Source: Anaerolineae bacterium (GTDB taxonomy: Bacteria; Chloroflexota; Anaerolineae; Anaerolineales; Villigracilaceae). Taken from it: DNA of 7,860 nt. Position 1 is the stretch's first letter; each line of letters starts with the position of its first letter. The stretch lies in assembly GCA_003694975.1 (NCBI GenBank), contig RFJH01000265.1, forward strand, positions 1 through 7,860, given 5' to 3'. The notes under the pieces were generated by a model that saw nothing but the letters and a program-made list of their open reading frames with translations, was not told the origin of the DNA and searched no databases. Made by a program: the position numbers and the translations under genes. Shown piece by piece: positions 5,256 to 7,860 of this stretch.

Positions 5256-6146
5256 ATGAGTGTTGATAGTTTCAAATACCTGCCCCCTCTGATCACCCGC
5301 TACTACAAACTGACTCGGGTGGAGACCGAACTCCCCATCCCCTGGACGCCGCTCGCGCGCCCTCTTGAAGAATGTCGCTTCGGCCTGGTGACTTCGGCAG
5401 GTTTGTATCATAAAGGCTACGAACCGCCCTTCGATGTGGAACGCGAAAAACGGGAGCCGACCTGGGGCGACCCAACCTTTCGTACGATTCCCATAGACAT
5501 TCCCCAAGGCGAGGTCGGCGTCAGTCATTTGCACATCAACACGCGCGACGTCCTGGAGGATATCAACATCATCCTGCCAATTCACCGCTTCCGGGAACTG
5601 GAAGCCGAGGGACGCATCGGAAGCCTGGCAAAAGAGGCGTACTCCTTCATGGGGTATCAAGGCGTTCCCGCTTCGACAAAGGCCTGGCGCGAGGTCTACG
5701 GGCCCCAGGTGGCGAAACGCCTCAAGGATCAAGGCGTTGACTGCGTGTTTCTCACCCCGGCCTGACCGGAATGCGCTGCCAACGTGCCCGTGCTGGCACG
5801 TCTCTTCGAGGCTGCGGGAATGTCCACGATCATGGTAACCAACATGCCCTTTTGGGCGGAGAGAATCGGCGTACCTCGGGCCCTGGCGGTGGAATTCCCC
5901 TTCGCCCACCCTCTAGGCCTCCCACATGACCGAGACTTTCAAATGAGAGTCATCCGCCAGGCGCTGGACGTGCTGGAGAAAGCACAAGGGCCGGGCACCA
6001 TCGTGCACTCGGAGGAGAAATGGCCCACCTCCCATGAAGAGGCCCTGCGCCTTTCCCACCCCGAGGAGCCTTCGCCCATCAGCAAAGTCATGGGACGCTA
6101 CATGCGCCAGTTCCTGCGAGGAGCACGACGGGGAAGCAGGCAATAA
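5256..6146 (+). CDS. GrdB-family selenoprotein (glycine/sarcosine/betaine reductase selenoprotein B-like), TGA decoded as Sec
   Basis: One gene of 297 codons (296 residues) read through an in-frame TGA at 5763-5765. The N-terminal part has PIPWTPLARPLEECRFGLVTSAGLY (about 28-51), SHLHIN and LPIHRFRELEAEGRIGSLA, all typical of the GrdB-like family. The sequence VDCVFLTPA then meets the TGA (residue 170) and continues in the same frame as PECAANVPVLARLFEAAG, then PRALAVEFPFAHPLGLP. Family members carry U-P-x-C or C-P-x-C at this spot, so Sec170 and Cys173 form a redox motif. A SECIS hairpin follows. The start at 5256 has GAGGAG six bases away. Members outside the glycine reductase complex, like this lone copy, have no established substrate; a thiol/selenol oxidoreductase role is inferred. 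It is 29 bp upstream of herA and likely co-transcribed. Automatic annotation would split it or call a pseudogene. Confidence 0.9.
5763..5765 (+). other. In-frame TGA, selenocysteine codon (Sec170)
   Basis: The TGA falls exactly where GrdB-like proteins carry their redox-active Sec or Cys, three residues before Cys173. The frame stays open for 126 more codons with family-like sequence on both sides and ends at TAA, as expected for recoding rather than decay. Confidence 0.88.
5766..5801 (+). promoter_or_regulatory. Bacterial SECIS element
   Basis: Right after the TGA the message can fold ACGUGCC (5782-5788) onto GGCACGU (5795-5801), a perfect 7-bp stem with the six-base loop CGUGCU. A GU pair sits in the apical loop, its G being the 25th base after the TGA. 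In E. coli fdhF the SelB-contacting G and U are at about positions 23-24, and bacterial SECIS elements generally place the loop 16-37 nt downstream. Stem, loop size, GU and distance all fit; the stem is more regular than most, without a clear bulged U. Confidence 0.8.
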
Positions 6147-6175
6147 TTCGAGGTCCCGCGAGATCAGGAGAGAGG

Positions 6176-7860
6176 ATGAACGAACACAGGCAAATCGGCT
6201 ACCTTGTCGGCGGGGGGTTGAAAGAAAACCTTCGCGTGCGGCTCACCGTCCCTGCCCAGGAGGTGCAGGAAGGAGCCTTCGTGGTCATCGAGAGCGGGGA
6301 CTGGTTGTTCTACGGCATCATCACCGATCTGATGTTAGGCGCCACCGATCCGCGCTTCGCCGACGAGCAAAGCGAGCACCGCCTGCCTCCCGTCCTTGCC
6401 CGTGCCTTGCATGGCCAGACACTTTACACCAACGCCGAGGTCCTGCCGACGCTGATGCTGGAACGCGGCCCGGAGCCGGGGTCGCCGGAATACGAGACCT
6501 GGTTCGCGGAGCGAGAGAAGGGGAAAAAGCGTCCGCGACCGATTAAGACCGTGCCCGCCCATCACGCGCCGGTCCGGCTGGCGTCCGCGGGGGATATCGC
6601 CGAAGTCTTTGGCAAGGAAGGGAAGAAAGGCAACTTCGTCATCGGCCATACGCGCGAGCAGGGACACCCGGTCTGCATCAACCTGGAGAGGTTCGTGCAA
6701 CGTTCGGCGGGCGTCTTCGGCGCGACCGGCACGGGCAAGTCCTTCCTGACGCGTCTGCTCCTGGCCGGCCTGATCCATCACGACAGCGCCTCGGTGCTGG
6801 TCTTCGATATGCACAATGAGTACGGTTTCGATGACACCGCCTCGGATACCGGAGAAAACGTCATCGGCCTGAAAACAAAATTCGGGAGCAAAGTGCAGGT
6901 GGTGGGGCTGGGCGCCGGGACGACCATTCGAGGTCATCAACCGGACTTCCACGTGGTCATCCCCAGCGATGCCATCACCCCCTCCGATATTCTCCTTCTG
7001 CACCGCGAACTCAACCTGACCGACACCGCAGCCACCGTGCTGGACGCGCTCTATCAGTCCTTCGGCAAAGCGTGGTTCCGCAAATTCCGTCAGTTGCGCA
7101 ACAAGGCGACCGAGACGATAGAGGACGAAAATGGGCGGACGAAGATCGTCCCTGCATCGGATAGCGTGGCAGCCTGGGCGAACGAGCACGGTGTGCACGT
7201 CATGGCTGCCGAAGCGCTGCATTCCAAACTGGGGCGCCTGTTCCATCGTTCCTATATCATGGACGAGCCGCCGGAGAACGCGAAGATCCAGCACATCGTG
7301 GACGCTCTGGAGGCGAAACGACATGTGGTGCTCTCCTTCGGCGCCTTCGAGAGCGACCTGGATTACCTCCTGGTGAGCAACCTCCTGACGCGCGTGATCC
7401 GCGAGCGCTGGGAGGAGAAGACAAACGCCTTCCGCAGTCAGGGCAAGCCCGAAATGGAGCCGCGCCAACTGGTGATTGTCATCGAGGAAGCGCATAAACT
7501 CCTCAATCGCGAGATGGCCGCCCAGACGACGTTCAGCACCATCGCCCGCGAGATGCGCAAGTACTACGTCACGCTGCTGATCGTGGACCAACGGCCCTCG
7601 CAGATTTATGACGAAGTCATGTCCCAGTTGGGGACGCGCATTTCCGGCTGGCTGGGCGACGAGGACGATATCCGCGCCGTCCTGTCCGGCATCTCCGGGC
7701 GCGAGGCGTTGCGCGGCATGTTAGCACGCCTGCAACCAAAGGAAGAGGTGCTTTTGCTGGGCTGGGGTGTCCCTATGCCGCTGCCGGTGCGCTCGCGACG
7801 ATATGGCCCCGCATTCTGGGAAGAATTACTGGGCCAGAAAAGGAAACGCAGTGTGGAGCA
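6176..7860 (+). CDS. herA: HerA-family DNA translocase ATPase, C-terminus cut by window edge
   Basis: A hexameric ATPase of the HerA/FtsK superfamily that pumps DNA and partners NurA in DNA end resection. 561 codons are visible and the frame is open at the right edge. The N-terminus (IGYLVGGGLKENLRVRL to about 52) is the HAS barrel. The ATPase core has Walker A GATGTGKS (182-189), the HerA-type DMHNEYG motif (211-217), Walker B VIVIEEAH (433-440, Glu437/Glu438) and DQRPSQI (471-477), followed by SGWLGDEDDIRAVL and the family-typical LLLGWGVPMPLPVR near 526-539. A charged insertion, about 95-125, separates barrel and core. ATG at 6176 follows AGGAG at 6166-6170 by five bases. It is the second gene after the selenoprotein, divergent from nurA. 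The assignment to HerA is secure; its in-vivo role here is taken from family knowledge. Confidence 0.95.
   Translation, partial: MNEHRQIGYLVGGGLKENLRVRLTVPAQEVQEGAFVVIESGDWLFYGIITDLMLGATDPRFADEQSEHRLPPVLARALHGQTLYTNAEVLPTLMLERGPEPGSPEYETWFAEREKGKKRPRPIKTVPAHHAPVRLASAGDIAEVFGKEGKKGNFVIGHTREQGHPVCINLERFVQRSAGVFGATGTGKSFLTRLLLAGLIHHDSASVLVFDMHNEYGFDDTASDTGENVIGLKTKFGSKVQVVGLGAGTTIRGHQPDFHVVIPSDAITPSDILLLHRELNLTDTAATVLDALYQSFGKAWFRKFRQLRNKATETIEDENGRTKIVPASDSVAAWANEHGVHVMAAEALHSKLGRLFHRSYIMDEPPENAKIQHIVDALEAKRHVVLSFGAFESDLDYLLVSNLLTRVIRERWEEKTNAFRSQGKPEMEPRQLVIVIEEAHKLLNREMAAQTTFSTIAREMRKYYVTLLIVDQRPSQIYDEVMSQLGTRISGWLGDEDDIRAVLSGISGREALRGMLARLQPKEEVLLLGWGVPMPLPVRSRRYGPAFWEELLGQKRKRSVE

Noticed and set aside
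5763..5765. TGA as a nonsense mutation making a pseudogene
   Set aside because: Its place in the U-P-x-C motif, the intact downstream frame and the SECIS-like hairpin favour recoding.
5085..5909. A 274-codon minus-strand open frame spanning the nurA-selenoprotein gap
   Set aside because: It is mostly antisense to the GrdB-like gene, runs through the divergent promoter region and has no family features.
6335..7591. A 418-codon minus-strand open frame
   Set aside because: It lies wholly antisense to herA, which has complete Walker A and B motifs; the opposite frame has no recognisable domain.

Overview
The window looks like a chromosomal segment of a member of the Chloroflexota (probably Anaerolineae or a relative). 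The clues are the moderately high GC content, a secreted lipoprotein with a Pro/Thr-rich linker of the PTATPSP type that is common in that phylum, and a bacterial NurA/HerA pair. This is inference from style; no rRNA or phylogenetic marker is present.

Left half, all on the minus strand, read from right to left: nurA (5057-3885, nuclease) and a small HAS-barrel-like protein (3847-3239) form a two-gene operon. Next is an Rrf2-family transcription factor with the Cys92/Cys98/Cys104 iron-sulfur signature (3048-2620), with its own consensus-like promoter, palindromic candidate operators and terminators. It is followed by a lipoprotein (2451-1582) and then hutU, urocanate hydratase of histidine degradation (1514 to beyond the left edge), with its own -10 box and a HutC-like operator.

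Right half, plus strand: diverging from nurA across a 198-bp gap is a GrdB-family gene (5256-6146). It is interrupted by one in-frame TGA, which I read as selenocysteine (Sec170, in a U-P-E-C redox motif). A bacterial SECIS hairpin starts 16 nt after the TGA. A plain six-frame reading splits this gene in two. Twenty-nine bases later comes herA (6176 to beyond the right edge), the hexameric DNA-pumping ATPase partner of NurA.

The likely functional core is a DNA end-processing module (NurA nuclease, HerA translocase, an extra stand-alone HAS-barrel protein) whose two halves are divergent, with the herA half led by a redox-type selenoprotein. The selenoprotein reading is the strongest non-routine result. 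A functional link between selenoprotein and NurA/HerA is only suggested by position. All intergenic gaps are below 200 bp. No tRNA, rRNA, mobile element or CRISPR array was seen.
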